Below are positions 55,396 to 64,000 of a stretch of 64,000 nucleotides of DNA, in pieces. The stretch's first letter is position 1; each line of letters begins with the position of its first letter. The translations under genes were made by a program, and so were the position numbers. Source of the stretch: Rouxiella chamberiensis (GTDB taxonomy: Bacteria > Pseudomonadota > Gammaproteobacteria > Enterobacterales > Enterobacteriaceae); the NCBI RefSeq assembly GCF_026967475.1, contig NZ_CP114058.1, forward strand, positions 2,418,001 to 2,482,000, read 5' to 3'. The notes under the pieces were generated by a model. The model made no database searches and had not been told where the DNA came from. It saw only the letters and a program-made list of their open reading frames with translations.

Positions 55396-56640
55396 ATGGA
55401 AAACACCTTCACTTCCGGCCTGATTTCTTTGCAGGACGCGCTGGAAAAAATGCTGACGCAAACCGCGCCGCTGACCCAAAACGACACGCAGTGGCTGCCG
55501 CTGACCGCCTCGGCCGGGCGCATTACCGCAAGCCCCGTTCGCTCGCCGGTGTTTGTTCCGCCTTTCGATAACTCCGCGATGGACGGTTATGCGCTTCGCA
55601 GTGCCGATTTTCATGCCGACGCCGTCTTTCCTGTCGCGGGCAAAGCCTTTGCCGGCGCGCCTTTCTCGGGCGAGTGGCCGACGGGAAGCTGCATCCGCAT
55701 CATGACCGGCGCCCCGGTTCCCGCCGGTGCCGACGTAGTTATCATGCAGGAAGAAGCAGAAGTGCTGGACGCCGGTGTACGTTTTACGGCCTCTATCGTG
55801 CCGGGACAGAATATTCGCCTGATAGGCGACGACATCCGTGAAGGCCAGGAAGTGCTGGGTGCAGGTGTGCGTCTGGGTGCCGCTCAACTGCCGCTGCTGG
55901 CGTCCCTGGGCGTCGAGAAAGTGGAAGTCAATCGTCGTCTCAAGGTGGCCGTGTTCTCGACCGGCGATGAACTTCAGCCGGTCGGCACGCCGCTGAAAGA
56001 GGGGCAAATCTATGACACCAACCGTTTTGCGGTACATCTGATGCTGAACCAGCTTGGCTGCGAAGTGCTGGATCTCGGCATTATTCGCGACGATCCCGAG
56101 GCCCTGCGTCAGGCGTTTAACCAGGCCGACGCGTTTGCCGATCTGGTTATCAGCAGCGGCGGCGTTTCCGTCGGCGAAGCGGACTACACCAAAACCATGC
56201 TCGAAGAGATAGGCAAAATCGGTTTCTGGAAGCTGGCTATCAAACCCGGCAAGCCGTTTGCCTTCGGGAAACTGAGCAACGCCTGGTTCTGCGGTCTGCC
56301 GGGCAATCCCGTGTCTGCCGCGCTGACCTTCTATCAACTAGTGCAGCCTCTCATCGCCAAACTTTCGGCGCAAAGTGACTGGAGTCTGCCGCCGCGCCTG
56401 CGTGCCAAAGCCGCGACCGCCTTCAAAAAAACACCGGGCCGACTGGATTTCCAGCGCGCCGTGTTCAGTCATAATTCGCAGGGCGAACTTGAGGCGCGAA
56501 CTACAGGCCCGCAGGGTTCGCACGTCTTTAGCTCCTACAGCCTCGCCAACTGCTTTGTGGTGCTTGAACGCGAACGCGGCGATGTGGCCGTCGGCGAATG
56601 GGTTGAGGTCGAGCCGTTTAACGCACTGCTGAAAGGATAG
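55396..56640 (+). CDS. moeA: MoeA, molybdopterin molybdotransferase
   Basis: MoeA inserts molybdenum into adenylated molybdopterin. The 414 residues have an N-terminal MoeA domain ([16 protein letters not shown]) and the central MoCF-binding domain with [24 protein letters not shown] and [14 protein letters not shown]. The C-terminal MoeA domain IV has [17 protein letters not shown] before it. Two ATG codons lie in tandem (55393 and 55396); AGGG at 55385-55388 favours the second. The frame is open upstream, but the leader holds hairpins, not a protein. It is coupled with moeB four bases downstream. Confidence 0.95.
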   Translation: MENTFTSGLISLQDALEKMLTQTAPLTQNDTQWLPLTASAGRITASPVRSPVFVPPFDNSAMDGYALRSADFHADAVFPVAGKAFAGAPFSGEWPTGSCIRIMTGAPVPAGADVVIMQEEAEVLDAGVRFTASIVPGQNIRLIGDDIREGQEVLGAGVRLGAAQLPLLASLGVEKVEVNRRLKVAVFSTGDELQPVGTPLKEGQIYDTNRFAVHLMLNQLGCEVLDLGIIRDDPEALRQAFNQADAFADLVISSGGVSVGEADYTKTMLEEIGKIGFWKLAIKPGKPFAFGKLSNAWFCGLPGNPVSAALTFYQLVQPLIAKLSAQSDWSLPPRLRAKAATAFKKTPGRLDFQRAVFSHNSQGELEARTTGPQGSHVFSSYSLANCFVVLERERGDVAVGEWVEVEPFNALLKG

Positions 56641-56644
56641 GCTT

Positions 56645-57401
56645 ATGACGCTGCCCGAGTTGAGCGATGCGGAAACGCTGCGCTATAACCGCCAGATAGT
56701 TCTGCGCGGTTTCGATTTCGATGGACAGGAAAAGCTCAAGGCCAGCCACGCGCTGGTGGTCGGGCTTGGCGGTTTGGGCTGCGCAGCGGCGCAGTATCTG
56801 GCCGCCGCCGGCATCGGTCGTCTTACCCTGCTCGACTTCGACTGCGTGTCGCTCTCCAATCTGCAACGCCAAACGCTGCATACCGACGCACGTATCGGCA
56901 TGAAAAAAGTGGCCTCGGCGGCGCTTTCGCTGACGGGCATCAATCCACATGTGGCGCTCGAGCAAATCGACACGCAGCTCGAATCCGACGCGCTTTCGGC
57001 GCTTGTCGCCCACTGTGACCTGGTGCTCGACTGTACCGATAACATCGAGACGCGCAATCAGCTTAATCGCGCCTGCTTTACCCATAAAACGCCGCTGGTG
57101 TCGGGCGCGGCGATTCGCATGGAAGGCCAGATCAGCGTCTTTACCTATCAGGATGGCGAACCTTGCTATCGTTGCCTTAGCCGACTTTTCGGCGAACCAG
57201 GCGCTCACCTGCGTCGAAGCGGGCGTCATGGCGCCGCTGGTCGGCACCATCGGCAGTTTGCAGGCGATGGAAGCGATTAAACTGCTCACGCACTATGGCG
57301 AGGTCAAGGCGGGTCGACTGCTGATGTTCGACGCCATGACGCTGCAATTTAGAGAGATGACGCTTGCGAAGAATCCGCGTTGCGAGGTGTGCGGAAGCTA
57401 A
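56645..57401 (+). CDS. moeB: MoeB, molybdopterin-synthase adenylyltransferase, one frameshift as read
   Basis: MoeB is the E1-like enzyme that adenylates the C terminus of MoaD. It has the ATP-binding VGLGGLGCAAAQYLAAAGIG, then TLLDFDCVSLSNLQRQTLH, and zinc ligands in CYRCLSR and CEVCG. The frame breaks after RLFGE, where GAACCAGGCG has one C too many (57197-57198); GAACAGGCGCTCACC restores QALTCVEAGVMAPLVGTIGS. The corrected length is 251 residues (249 in E. coli). AGGA lies eight bases before the ATG. It is followed by a bidirectional terminator. Confidence 0.94.
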
Positions 57402-57418
57402 AACCTGACTTTCGGGCA

Positions 57419-57451
57419 TAAAAAAAGGCCGATCATCGCGATCGGCCTTTT
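57419..57451. terminator. Bidirectional terminator between moeB and ybiT
   Basis: A perfect 8-bp stem, GGCCGATC 57427-57434 and GATCGGCC 57440-57447, has a 5-base loop. A-run to the left and TTTT to the right serve both converging genes. Confidence 0.9.
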
Positions 57452-57469
57452 CGTTTTCAACGCGCCTGA

Positions 57470-59065
57470 TTAGCTGTTGATGCCCTGGCTACGCAGGTAA
57501 TCTTCGTAATTACCGGTGAAGTCAGTGATTTTGTTTGGCGTAATTTCGATAATGCGGGAAGCCAGCGAGCTGACGAATTCACGGTCATGGGATACGAAGA
57601 TAAGCGTACCTTCGTACATTTCCAGCGCCATGTTCAGTGATTCGATGGATTCCATATCCAGGTGGTTGGTTGGTTCGTCCATGACCAGAATATTTGGTTT
57701 CTGCATCATCAGCTTGCCAAAGAGCATACGGCCCTTTTCACCACCGGAAAGCACTTTGACCTTCTTCTTGATGTCGTCCTGACCAAACAGCAGACGGCCC
57801 AGAATACCGCGCACGGCCTGCTCGTCGTCTGATTCGGCTTTCCACTGGCTCATCCAGTCAAACACGTTCAGGTTGTCATCGAATTCATATTCGTGGTCCT
57901 GCGCGTAATAACCGATTTTGCTGTTTTCGGACCATTTGACGGTACCGGCGTCTGGCAGCGTATCGCCGACCAGCGTTTTCAGCAGGGTGGATTTACCCAC
58001 GCCGTTGGCACCCAGAATCGCGACTTTCTCGCCGACTTCGAGCATCAGGTTGAAGCCCTTGAACAGCGGGCCGTTGTCGAAACCTTTGGTGATGCCTTCC
58101 ACTTCAAGCGCGTTACGGAACAGTTTCTTGTCCTGCTCGAAGCGCATGTACGGGTTTTGACGGCTTGATGCCTTGACTTCGTCCAGCTGGATTTTGTCTA
58201 TCTTCTTGGCACGCGAGGTCGCCTGCTTGGATTTCGAGGCGTTGGCGCTGAAGCGGCTGACGAAAGATTGCAGTTCGGCAATCTGCGCCTTTTTCTTGGC
58301 ATTGTTGGCATTCAGCAGTTCACGAGCCTGCGTTGCCGCCGTCATGTATTCGTCGTAGTTGCCCGGATAAACGCGCAGCTCGCCGTAGTCCAGGTCAGCC
58401 ATGTGCGTACAGACCATGTTCAGGAAGTGACGGTCGTGCGAAATGATGATCATGGTGCTGTTACGTTCGTTCAGCACCTGCTCAAGCCAGCGAATGGTAT
58501 CGATGTCGAGGTTGTTCGTCGGTTCGTCGAGCAGCAGAATTTCAGGGTCGGAGAACAATGCCTGAGCCAGCAATACGCGGAGCTTGAAGCCCGGCGCGAT
58601 TTCGCTCATCGGGCCGTAATGCTGTTCAACCGGAATACCTACACCCAGCAGAAGTTCACCGGCGCGGGATTCGGCGCTGTAGCCGTCCATTTCGCCGTAG
58701 GCCACTTCGAGATCGGCGACTTTATAGCCGTCTTCTTCGCTCATCTCTGCCATGGCGTAAATTTTGTCACGCTCTTCCTTCACGGCCCACAGTTCGGTGT
58801 GGCCCATGATGACGGTATCCAGCACGCTATATTGTTCAAACGCGAACTGATCCTGACGCAGCTTACCCAGACGTTCGTTCGGGTCGAGCACGACGTTGCC
58901 GCCCGACGGCACAAGATCGTCGCCGAGGATTTTCATGAAGGTCGATTTGCCGCAGCCGTTCGCGCCTATCAAACCGTAGCGGTTACCGCCACCGAATTTG
59001 ACATTGATGTTTTCAAATAGCGGCTTGCTGCCGAATTGCATGGTGATGTTGTAAGTACTTAGCAC
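57470..59065 (-). CDS. ybiT: YbiT, ABC-F family ATPase
   Basis: YbiT is a soluble tandem-ATPase ABC-F protein, thought to act on ribosomes; it has no membrane domain. It has 531 residues against 530 in E. coli. Walker A sites are GANGCGKST (34-42) and GANGVGKST (about 353). Walker B sites are [13 protein letters not shown] and [14 protein letters not shown] Lys/Ala/Ser-rich linker with [21 protein letters not shown] separates them. The start is a GTG at 59065, giving [20 protein letters not shown], preceded by AAGAGCGAG. It converges with moeB. Confidence 0.95.
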   Translation of the reverse strand: MLSTYNITMQFGSKPLFENINVKFGGGNRYGLIGANGCGKSTFMKILGDDLVPSGGNVVLDPNERLGKLRQDQFAFEQYSVLDTVIMGHTELWAVKEERDKIYAMAEMSEEDGYKVADLEVAYGEMDGYSAESRAGELLLGVGIPVEQHYGPMSEIAPGFKLRVLLAQALFSDPEILLLDEPTNNLDIDTIRWLEQVLNERNSTMIIISHDRHFLNMVCTHMADLDYGELRVYPGNYDEYMTAATQARELLNANNAKKKAQIAELQSFVSRFSANASKSKQATSRAKKIDKIQLDEVKASSRQNPYMRFEQDKKLFRNALEVEGITKGFDNGPLFKGFNLMLEVGEKVAILGANGVGKSTLLKTLVGDTLPDAGTVKWSENSKIGYYAQDHEYEFDDNLNVFDWMSQWKAESDDEQAVRGILGRLLFGQDDIKKKVKVLSGGEKGRMLFGKLMMQKPNILVMDEPTNHLDMESIESLNMALEMYEGTLIFVSHDREFVSSLASRIIEITPNKITDFTGNYEDYLRSQGINS

Positions 59066-59097
59066 AGAGCTCGCTCTTAAGTTTAATAGGGTTAAAC

Positions 59098-59224
59098 ATA
59101 CTCAGTCGATTTCAGGACGCAGTGAAAAGTGGCAATGGCAAGTAACCCGCAACGCTTACTTGAGTAAGTCATCAGGTACAGTGAAAGCTGCCAGCGCCTC
59201 TGCAACTTGAAGGATTTTGAGTAT
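59098..59224. repeat. ERIC-like element
   Basis: This is exactly 127 bases, bounded by inverted ATACTCA (59098-59104) and TGAGTAT (59218-59224). The right half reads CTTACTTGAGTAAGTCATC then GCTGCCAGCGCCTCTGCAAC, a diverged ERIC core. The left half is more degraded. It lies between the ybiT start and the glycosyltransferase stop. Confidence 0.7.
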
Positions 59225-59331
59225 CAAGTGTGATTTGGCGCGCATTATGCCATAAACGGCGCCAGAGATCGTGCGAAGTTTTGGTGAATTATTGCGCTAC
59301 CGGTGAGATAGCGCGAACAAGACAAGGTGGA

Positions 59332-60192
59332 TTAGCCCGCAAGGCTGCCAAACAGGCGCTTGAATAAAGGCCGACGTTTTTTATGGCCGCCCGCGTTTTG
59401 CGACTGTTTGTTGAACGCGCCAAAGACTTCCTGATTACGATAATTATCAAGGGAATAACCGGCGGCAAGGGCTTCATGGTAATACTCTTCAAACCGCTGA
59501 CGCAGTTCGTCGCGCGGATGCGGCTCGATTTTTCCGTCAAACCAGTGCCCCTTCTGCTCGGCCTGTAGTCGCGGCAGCGCAAACTGATGCGAAAACTGCG
59601 TGCCCATCTTGGAATAATGCACCGCTTTTAGCTCCTCGAGCGGGATGTCGTCGCCGTCGATATTGCTGTATTGCGCGCCCAATGGCTGAACTTTTTGCGG
59701 ATTGTCTTCGAAAAAGTGCTGAAGCTTTTTGTGGCCCTCCGGCTCGCGGTGCAGGTCGCGGATATCCGGCAGCACGGCTTTTGCGGCGGCGCAGTCCCAG
59801 AGGATTTCGCCGAGACGAAGTTCTTTGCCGCTCCCGGAGGCGAGCATCGCACGGCACCGGTCTATCGGGTGATGCCACATTTCGGCGACATCGCTCATAA
59901 ACATGATGTCGGCGTCGAGGTACAGGGCGCGGCCCGTGAAATTGCAGTAAGCCGGAATACCCCAGCGAAAGGCGGAAAAAGGCGTGGCCCAGCGGTCGGT
60001 GGTCCAGCCTGCGCCCTTGCCATCGGAGAACCAGAAACTTTGGGGATCCCGCGACAGTCTCATCCAGACAATTTCCAGCGGAATGGAGGCGTGCTTGCGC
60101 AGGCTGTATTCCAGCACCATCATTTGTTCCAGGTCACAATCGTTGGGATCGCACCCCACAAAAATACGCGCACTCTCAGAGGAGGAAAACAT
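59332..60192 (-). CDS. Glycosyltransferase, GT8-like
   Basis: This 286-residue protein looks like a retaining family 8-type glycosyltransferase. The N-terminal beta strand is ARIFVGCDPNDCDLEQMMVLEYSLRKH. The nucleotide-sugar and metal site is the DxD in GRALYLDADIMFMSDVAEMW, after WTTDRWATPFSAFRWGIP. HYSKMG and HPRDELRQRFEEYYHEAL follow, and the tail is basic (KKRRPLFKRLFG). No signal peptide or transmembrane helix is seen. Donor and acceptor are unknown. It stands alone, not in a polysaccharide cluster. The ATG at 60192 with AAGG is preferred over an upstream TTG. Confidence 0.75.
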   Translation of the reverse strand: MFSSSESARIFVGCDPNDCDLEQMMVLEYSLRKHASIPLEIVWMRLSRDPQSFWFSDGKGAGWTTDRWATPFSAFRWGIPAYCNFTGRALYLDADIMFMSDVAEMWHHPIDRCRAMLASGSGKELRLGEILWDCAAAKAVLPDIRDLHREPEGHKKLQHFFEDNPQKVQPLGAQYSNIDGDDIPLEELKAVHYSKMGTQFSHQFALPRLQAEQKGHWFDGKIEPHPRDELRQRFEEYYHEALAAGYSLDNYRNQEVFGAFNKQSQNAGGHKKRRPLFKRLFGSLAG

Positions 60193-60334
60193 AACAAAAC
60201 CTTTTTTCAATAGATCGCTTTGCCGTCAGAATTAAATTTAGTTCAAACCTGAAAGTTCGCCGATCTGTTCGTAATGATGTCTAATTATTTCTCCCCAAAC
60301 TACTGCATTGCGTTTAAACATAACGTAAACAAAT

Positions 60335-60370
60335 AAAAAACCGCCCTGCGGAATTACTCGCAGGGCGGCT
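60335..60370 (-). terminator. Terminator after tsx
   Basis: A perfect 10-bp GC-rich stem (CCGCCCTGCG / CGCAGGGCGG, 60341-60350 and 60359-60368) is followed on the minus strand by six T. It starts 27 bases after the tsx stop. Confidence 0.92.
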
Positions 60371-60395
60371 GTAAAACTCTTTACCTAACAGCGTA

Positions 60396-61268
60396 TTAGA
60401 AGCTGTATCCGATAACCGCGTAGTAACCCCAGCCGGTGGATTTGACGTTGAAATCCCCTTTGCCGAAGTTCAGGCCGGTACCGTCTTCCCACTGCCCGCC
60501 GTTGTGGAAGTAACGCGCCACAAACGAATAGTGCCAATGCGCGTAGTTCAACGCCAGAATATGGCTGGAAGCAATGGAGTTGTTGCTGCGAGACGTATTG
60601 CCGTTGTCGGCAAGGTCTGAGCCCCAGTCAAAGTTGGTAAAGCCGATATAGCTGATTTTTCCGCCCCACATATCGCCCAGCGGCAGGAAGTATTTGACCT
60701 TGAAACGGTAACCGTCCCACTGGTTTTCGTTGGCTGCGCCATAGTTCTGCCATTGATATTTGGCATAAACGTTAAGGGACAGATTCAGCGGAGTGTAGGT
60801 ATTGACGTCGGTGCCCAGACCCATGTACCAGGTGTTCTGGCGATTGGCGTTATTGGGACCCATGTCATAGATATAGTTGTTGGCGAAATACCACTCTTTG
60901 AACGGGCCCACGCTCAGGTCGGTGCCGGTCAGTTTATCGATGGAGAAACGCGGTTCAATCTCCATAAACAGCGGAGAACCGGCTTTCTTGTCCCAGATGC
61001 CGTTATCGTTGCCATTGCCTACGCCGAAGAATTTAGGCACATCGACATAGCCGTAGAAGTCGAACCAGTCTTTATGCGCAAAGGCTTCGTATTCGAGATA
61101 CACATCGTTGTTCAGTTGCGGTCCAAAGCGGGTGTGATAGCTGCCTACCACGTTGATGCTTTGATGCCACCAATCGGAAACGTATTGATCTTTAAGGTCT
61201 TCCGCAAGCGTTTGCGTGCTGAAAGTCGAAACAACGAGTGCACCTGCCAGTAAGATTGTATTTTTCAT
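60396..61268 (-). CDS. tsx: Tsx, nucleoside-specific outer-membrane channel
   Basis: Tsx is a 12-stranded beta-barrel channel for nucleosides and deoxynucleosides; it also serves as a phage and colicin receptor in E. coli. The 290 residues begin with a Sec signal cut near 22. [61 protein letters not shown], and the terminal [11 protein letters not shown] (C-terminal Phe) are Tsx hallmarks. A CRP site lies upstream, in line with the CytR/CRP control of nucleoside genes such as cdd in this window. Confidence 0.95.
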   Translation of the reverse strand: MKNTILLAGALVVSTFSTQTLAEDLKDQYVSDWWHQSINVVGSYHTRFGPQLNNDVYLEYEAFAHKDWFDFYGYVDVPKFFGVGNGNDNGIWDKKAGSPLFMEIEPRFSIDKLTGTDLSVGPFKEWYFANNYIYDMGPNNANRQNTWYMGLGTDVNTYTPLNLSLNVYAKYQWQNYGAANENQWDGYRFKVKYFLPLGDMWGGKISYIGFTNFDWGSDLADNGNTSRSNNSIASSHILALNYAHWHYSFVARYFHNGGQWEDGTGLNFGKGDFNVKSTGWGYYAVIGYSF

Positions 61269-61425
61269 GAATTACCAGAAGCGAAAAGGAAAGCAACTCC
61301 CTGCAAAAGGAGACGAGTAGAAGTTTTAACGACACGGCTAAATGGCTAATGCATTCCGGTAAACAAACACGTTCAAAAAAACGGCACATCGGAAAATTCT
61401 GCAAACAGCTCACTTGTCGCCCCCT

Positions 61426-61454
61426 TAATTATCGACTTGGTCAACCTTTGTCAA
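61426..61454 (-). promoter_or_regulatory. Candidate tsx promoter
   Basis: A perfect -35 TTGACA (complement of 61449-61454) is followed 17 bases on by TAATTA, or 15 bases on by GATAAT (complement of 61428-61433). The 355-base tsx-betA gap also holds the CRP site and the betA terminator. Confidence 0.55.
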
Positions 61455-61482
61455 TTTCTGTTTCATTCCAATACACTTTTTA

Positions 61483-61498
61483 TGTGATCATGATCACA
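61483..61498 (-). promoter_or_regulatory. Perfect CRP palindrome upstream of tsx
   Basis: TGTGATCATGATCACA is a fully symmetric CRP site. It is centred about 70 bases upstream of the likely start point, the class I distance. E. coli tsx is CRP-activated and CytR-repressed. Confidence 0.8.
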
Positions 61499-61572
61499 TA
61501 TTTATCGCGCTGTTATGCTTTATCGCCTTGCGTTTATTTGTTTTGGGTATAACGCCGCAATTCAACGAGATG

Positions 61573-61598
61573 AAAAAAAGACGACCCTAAGGTCGTCT
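61573..61598 (-). terminator. Terminator after betA
   Basis: AGACGACC 61579-61586 and GGTCGTCT 61591-61598 form a perfect 8-bp stem with a 4-base loop. On the minus strand seven T follow. It lies 26 bases after the betA stop. Confidence 0.9.
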
Positions 61599-61623
61599 CT
61601 TTGATGCGGTGCAACGCTGACTA

Positions 61624-63309
61624 TCAGGAGAATTTTTTGGCAGGTTCTGTACGAACCGGTGCGCCGTTGGCCTGATAATATTCTGTGGTACTTCTCGGCA
61701 GTGGCTGACGACCCCGAATCGCGTCGGCCATTTTCTCGCCGATCATGATTGTGGTGGCGTTCAGGTTACCGGTGATTATCTGCGGCATGATAGAGGCATC
61801 GACAACACGCAGGTTCTGCATGCCGTGAACGCGGCCCTGTCCGTCAACAACAGACATCTCGTCGCTGCCCATCTTACAGGTACCACACGGGTGGAAGGCC
61901 GTTTCGGCGTGTTCGCGGATAAACGCGTCCAGCTCTTCATCGGTCTGCACCTCGATGCCCGGACTGATTTCGCGGCCACGATAACGGTCGAGCGCAGGCT
62001 GCGCCATTATCTCGCGGGTAATGCGAATCGCATCGCGGAATTCGTGCCAGTCCTGTTCGCTCGACATATAGTTGAACAGAATGCTCGGATGCTGGCGCGG
62101 ATCCTTGGTTTTCACCTGCACGCGACCACGGCTCGGCGAGCGCATGGAACCTACGTGAGCCTGGAACCCGTGCTCTTTCACGGCGTTGCTGCCGTTATAG
62201 TTAATCGCGACCGGCAGGAAGTGATACTGAATGTTCGGCCAGGTAAATTCTTCGCGACTGCGGATAAAGCCACCGGCTTCAAACTGGTTACTCGCACCGA
62301 CGCCCGTGCCGTTGAACAGCCATTCGGCACCGATTTTCGGCTGATTGTGCCACTGCAGCGCCGGATAAAGCGACACAGGCTCCTTGCAGCTGTACTGCAG
62401 GTACATTTCCAGGTGATCCTGCAAGTTCTCGCCGACACCCGGCAGGTCGTGAACCACGGGGATATCCAGCGATTGCAGCAATGCTGCCGGACCGACGCCG
62501 GAACGTTGCAGAATCTGCGGCGAAGCGATGGCTCCGCTGCACAGCAACACTTCGCGTTTTGCCCGTGCTTCGACGTGCTCGACGCTGTCGCCTTTCAGAT
62601 AACTGACGCCTACCGCCGTTTTACCGTCGAACAGGATACGGTCAGTGGTCGCATGGGTCACAATGGTCAGGTTGGCGCGCGGCTTGGCCTGATCCAGATA
62701 GCCTCGCGCGGTGCTCGCACGACGGCCTTTCGGCGTTACGGTGCGGTCCATCGGGCCAAAGCCTTCCTGCTGATAACCGTTCAGGTCGTCAGTACGCGGA
62801 TAACCCGCCTGCACACCGGCTTCTATCATCGCGTGGAACAGCGGATTATTGCCGGCTTTCGGCGTGGCTACGCTGACCGGGCCGTCACCGCCGTGAAAAT
62901 CATTCTCGCCGATGTCGCGGGTTTCTGCCTTGCGGAAATACGGCAGGCAGTCGAGGTAGCTCCAGTTGCCAAGCGCCGGATCGGTCGCCCAGTTGTCGAA
63001 GTCCATCGCGTTGCCGCGGATGTAGCACATTCCGTTGATAAGCGACGAACCGCCCAGCCCTTTTCCGCGTCCGCATTCCATGCGGCGGTTGTTCATGTGT
63101 GGCTCAGGATCGGTTTCATAGGCCCAGTTGTAGCGACGCCCCTGCAACGGGAACGCCAGCGCCGCAGGCATCTGGGTGCGGAAATCGGCGCGATAGTCGG
63201 GACCGCCCGCTTCCAGCAGCAGAACGCTGACGCTGCTGTCTTCGGTCAGGCGCGTGGCCAACACGTTACCGGCAGAACCGGCACCAATAATGATGTAATC
63301 GTAATCCAT
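61624..63309 (-). CDS. betA: Choline dehydrogenase BetA
   Basis: BetA is a membrane-associated FAD enzyme of the GMC family that oxidises choline to betaine aldehyde for osmoprotection. The 561 residues begin [15 protein letters not shown] with the FAD motif GAGSAG at 9-14. [22 protein letters not shown] is the GMC signature 1, and [15 protein letters not shown] signature 2. The active-site region is [37 protein letters not shown]. The gene follows betB by 26 bases, in the usual betIBA order. Confidence 0.97.
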   Translation of the reverse strand: MDYDYIIIGAGSAGNVLATRLTEDSSVSVLLLEAGGPDYRADFRTQMPAALAFPLQGRRYNWAYETDPEPHMNNRRMECGRGKGLGGSSLINGMCYIRGNAMDFDNWATDPALGNWSYLDCLPYFRKAETRDIGENDFHGGDGPVSVATPKAGNNPLFHAMIEAGVQAGYPRTDDLNGYQQEGFGPMDRTVTPKGRRASTARGYLDQAKPRANLTIVTHATTDRILFDGKTAVGVSYLKGDSVEHVEARAKREVLLCSGAIASPQILQRSGVGPAALLQSLDIPVVHDLPGVGENLQDHLEMYLQYSCKEPVSLYPALQWHNQPKIGAEWLFNGTGVGASNQFEAGGFIRSREEFTWPNIQYHFLPVAINYNGSNAVKEHGFQAHVGSMRSPSRGRVQVKTKDPRQHPSILFNYMSSEQDWHEFRDAIRITREIMAQPALDRYRGREISPGIEVQTDEELDAFIREHAETAFHPCGTCKMGSDEMSVVDGQGRVHGMQNLRVVDASIMPQIITGNLNATTIMIGEKMADAIRGRQPLPRSTTEYYQANGAPVRTEPAKKFS

Positions 63310-63335
63310 AAAAATCTCCTCTTGCGGTCGGCGGT

Positions 63336-64000
63336 TTAAAACACCGAACTAAATTCGCCCAGCTCAACCTGCACGGATTTGATTTGTGTGTAATGTTCGA
63401 GCGTGCTGACGCCGTTTTCGCGGCCAACGCCTGAATGCTTGTACCCGCCTACCGGCATTTCTGCCGCCGATTCGCCCCAGGTGTTGATCCAGCAGATGCC
63501 GGCTTCAAGCTGGTGAATCACGCGGTGCGCCGTGTTGAGATCACGGGTCACCAGACCTGCCGCCAGACCGAATTCGGTCGCGTTGGCGCGGCGAATCACT
63601 TCGTCTTCGCTTTCATAGCTCAGAATGCTCATCACCGGTCCGAAAATCTCTTCGCGCACGATTTCCATGTCGTCGTTGCAGTCGGTAAACACGGTCGGGG
63701 CAACGAAAGCGCCTTTCGCGTACTCGCCGTCGGTCACGCGGTTGCCGCCAATTAACAGGCGCGCACCTTCACGTTTACCGCTTTCGATGAAGCGCAGCAC
63801 GTTTTCCATGTGCGGGAAGCTCACCAGCGGACCAAAGTTGACGGCTTCATCCGTCGGCTGGCCCAGCTTGATACGATTGACGCGCTCGACGATTTTGCTT
63901 TCGAACTCGGCCTGCAACGCTTTCGGCACGAAAACGCGGGTGCCGTTGGTGCAAACCTGACCCGAGCTGTAGAAGTTCGCCATCATCGCGATGTCGGCGG
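63336..64000 (-). CDS. betB: Betaine aldehyde dehydrogenase BetB, C-terminal part
   Basis: BetB is the NAD(P)-dependent enzyme that makes glycine betaine. Only the last ~221 codons are in the window; the gene enters from the right edge. The catalytic cysteine lies in [16 protein letters not shown] at the start of the visible part. [33 protein letters not shown] and [22 protein letters not shown] are typical aldehyde dehydrogenase segments. The frame is open up to base 64000 (..[14 protein letters not shown]), matching E. coli BetB. Confidence 0.95.
   Translation of the reverse strand, partial: ADIAMMANFYSSGQVCTNGTRVFVPKALQAEFESKIVERVNRIKLGQPTDEAVNFGPLVSFPHMENVLRFIESGKREGARLLIGGNRVTDGEYAKGAFVAPTVFTDCNDDMEIVREEIFGPVMSILSYESEDEVIRRANATEFGLAAGLVTRDLNTAHRVIHQLEAGICWINTWGESAAEMPVGGYKHSGVGRENGVSTLEHYTQIKSVQVELGEFSSVF

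Noticed and set aside
61825..63339. 504-codon open frame on the plus strand opposite betA
   Set aside because: betA is complete and strongly conserved on the minus strand. The antisense peptide is Arg/His/Val-rich with no domain.

Overview
The window is chromosomal DNA of a member of the Enterobacterales. Gene order, protein similarity to E. coli, ERIC repeats and the cdd-maeA-sanA arrangement point to the Yersiniaceae side (Serratia, Rahnella, Rouxiella or Ewingella-like). This placement is inference; no rRNA or other marker in the window settles it. Base composition is high, roughly in the upper 50s percent G+C by eye, apart from one AT-richer island at about 32.4-33.4 kb.

Layout. (1) 1-19.4 kb follows the E. 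coli 20-minute region: start of ycaD, serS, rarA, lolA, ftsK, lrp | trxB, cydD, cydC, aat, infA | clpA, clpS | cspD, ybjX. (2) 19.4-32.3 kb continues the same axis: ybjD | lysO, poxB, ltaE, ybjT, ybjS | amiD | artP-artI-artQ-artM. Compared with the E. coli order as I know it, dmsABC, ycaC, serW, macAB, aqpZ, hcp-hcr, ybjQ-ybjP and artJ are not at their usual places. (3) 32.36-33.44 kb is a foreign-looking gene on the minus strand. I read it as an ExoY/edema-factor-type nucleotidyl cyclase effector; this is the most unusual item in the window. (4) 33.7-48.1 kb is a block that E. coli carries elsewhere: cdd, maeA, sanA, mglBAC, galS, yeiB, folE, a divergent MFS transporter/LysR regulator pair, and yeiG. 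(5) 48.2-57.4 kb is the glutathione importer gsiABCD with iaaA, a DeoR-type HTH-only protein, and moeA-moeB. (6) 57.5-64 kb holds ybiT, a GT8-like glycosyltransferase, tsx, and betA plus the C-terminal part of betB.

Function. Most genes are housekeeping: translation (serS, infA), cell division (ftsK), lipoprotein sorting (lolA), redox (trxB, cydDC), proteolysis (aat, clpA, clpS) and cofactors (folE, moeAB). Around these lie transport and carbon-source functions with recognisable control DNA. Well-formed CRP sites lie upstream of cdd, mglB, galS, tsx and in the moeA/deoR-like gap. Gal-type operators lie near mgl and galS.

Data quality. Twelve genes are broken by single-base shifts or, at one site, possibly a dinucleotide shift: rarA, cydC, clpS, poxB, ybjT, amiD, artP, the cyclase-like gene twice, yeiB, gsiB, gsiA twice, iaaA twice and moeB. 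Almost all fall in short runs of one base. Correcting one base restores the length known for the E. coli protein exactly in rarA, clpS, artP and gsiB. The simplest reading is uncorrected sequencing or assembly indels rather than mass pseudogenisation, so these genes are annotated here as whole genes with the break marked.
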